This document shows, one piece after another, positions 63,587-64,000 of a stretch of 64,000 nt of DNA. The stretch spans positions 3,405,338 through 3,469,337 of the forward strand of contig OY282457.1 in the NCBI GenBank assembly GCA_958296235.1, in the 5' to 3' direction. Position 1 is the stretch's first letter; every line of letters starts with the position of its first letter. The position numbers and the translations under genes were made by a program. This stretch comes from an uncultured Candidatus Binatia bacterium. Lineage in GTDB: Bacteria > Desulfobacterota > Binatia > Bin18. A model generated the notes under the pieces. It did not search any database. It was given only the letters and a program-made list of their open reading frames with translations, and was not told the DNA's origin.

Positions 63587-64000
63587 TTAAGCCGAGGGAG
63601 AGACTGTTATCCACTTCTCCTCTTCCAGTGGATGGGCAGGAAGAGGTCCCGGTTCCAAAAGCGTAAACGTTTCAACATGAGGAACATCGTTCTGATGGTC
63701 GGTCCAGACGGGCATGGTGAGGAATCCGGCCTTATCTTGCACCAGAAAGCGCCCTTCCTTTTCTGTTGGAACGGCATCTCCAACGGCAAGTTTTATCTCG
63801 TTCACCATGTGGGAAGATTCTCCCAAACACAGCGCTCCGTGGCGAGCAATGGTTTTCCGTCGCTCTTTATCCAGCGCTTGACGTATCTTTTCGACGAGTG
63901 AGTTTTTCGCTTCCGAGTCATCGACCCACAGCCAGAACTTGAGCCACAACACTAACTCTTGATAGTCGGGACGGCGGTCTGTCAGGGGATCGGCATTTTT
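63587..64000 (-). CDS. cas5: Cas5 (DevS/MYXAN type) C-terminal part, cut by the window edge
   Basis: The open frame reaches the right edge, so the start is outside. Visible from the edge: DRRPDYQELVLWLKFWLW, then VEKIRQALDKERRKTIARHG, ALCLGESSHMVNEI, FLTMPVWTDH and the C-terminal TFTLLEPGPLP. The RRPDYQE, LGES.H.V.E and PVW.DH patterns match what I recall of Cas5/Cmx5/DevS of the I-MYXAN subtype. Cas5 is part of the Cascade complex that holds the crRNA handle. The gene points toward the array, so the rest of the cas operon should lie to the right. Alternative: a more distant Cas5 member. Confidence 0.75.
   Translation of the reverse strand, partial: KNADPLTDRRPDYQELVLWLKFWLWVDDSEAKNSLVEKIRQALDKERRKTIARHGALCLGESSHMVNEIKLAVGDAVPTEKEGRFLVQDKAGFLTMPVWTDHQNDVPHVETFTLLEPGPLPAHPLEEEKWITVSPSA

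Overview
The window is a dense stretch of bacterial chromosome from a Gram-negative, moderately GC-rich organism. Evidence for a Gram-negative, proteobacteria-like host includes minCDE, hslVU, a GspA/GspB pair (type II secretion assembly factors), an LptC-like protein and many exported proteins with signal peptides. Several gene families recur: PF04909-type amidohydrolases, luciferase-like (LLM) oxidoreductases, a D-aminoacylase, a Rieske oxygenase with a LigAB-type dioxygenase, an epoxide hydrolase and an MFS carrier of the oxalate/formate type. This mix is typical of environmental, often uncultured delta-proteobacteria-like lineages (Binatota, Tectomicrobia and similar). The lineage is inference only. 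No rRNA or tRNA gene was recognised.

Layout. 0-11 kb: a Uma2-family nuclease, a secreted two-repeat protein with an LptC-like partner, a cupin/small subunit/amidase operon, a Sel1-repeat protein, an amidohydrolase and an LLM oxidoreductase. 11-16.4 kb: a remodelled type III restriction-modification locus. Here mod is interrupted in frame by palindromic repeats and by a DUF559 nuclease-like domain, is translationally coupled to an AAA ATPase and a PIN-like protein, and is followed by a gutted res relic. 16.4-31.8 kb: aromatic-ring oxygenase genes, transport, BI-1, esterase, nadK, rarA, epoxide hydrolase, GST, purM and gspAB. 32.3-40.8 kb: housekeeping (minCDE, hslUV, xerC), two tandem dodecins, a 1-Cys peroxiredoxin and a second amidohydrolase. 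40.8-54.9 kb: catabolic and transport genes, including two periplasmic-binding-type proteins, one with a Tat-like leader and one without any leader. 55-57 kb: a second ATPase/nuclease pair. 57-61.3 kb: a nitronate monooxygenase relic, NnrU, RidA, a short Rho paralogue and an Atg22/UMF1-type carrier. 61.6-64 kb: a CRISPR array of 14 repeats, then the C-terminal part of a Cas5 (DevS/MYXAN-like) running off the right edge.

Defence-related material therefore sits in three places. Two independent two-gene modules pair an ABC/OLD-like AAA ATPase with a small nuclease-like protein: ATPase+PIN at 13.9-15.7 kb, and ATPase+PD-(D/E)XK-like at 55-57 kb. The third is the CRISPR array. Two dispersed palindromic repeat families run through the window. 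One (CCCCCTTATCA...GGGGG core) occurs upstream of mod, as an in-frame insertion inside mod, and on both sides of the in-frame DUF559 domain, which suggests a mobile repeat plus nuclease. The other (CCCTCTCCC..GGGAGAGGG, with AAACTGAGAC-like ends) is intergenic and MITE-like. Two genes (res and nitronate monooxygenase) keep both ends but have lost their middles.
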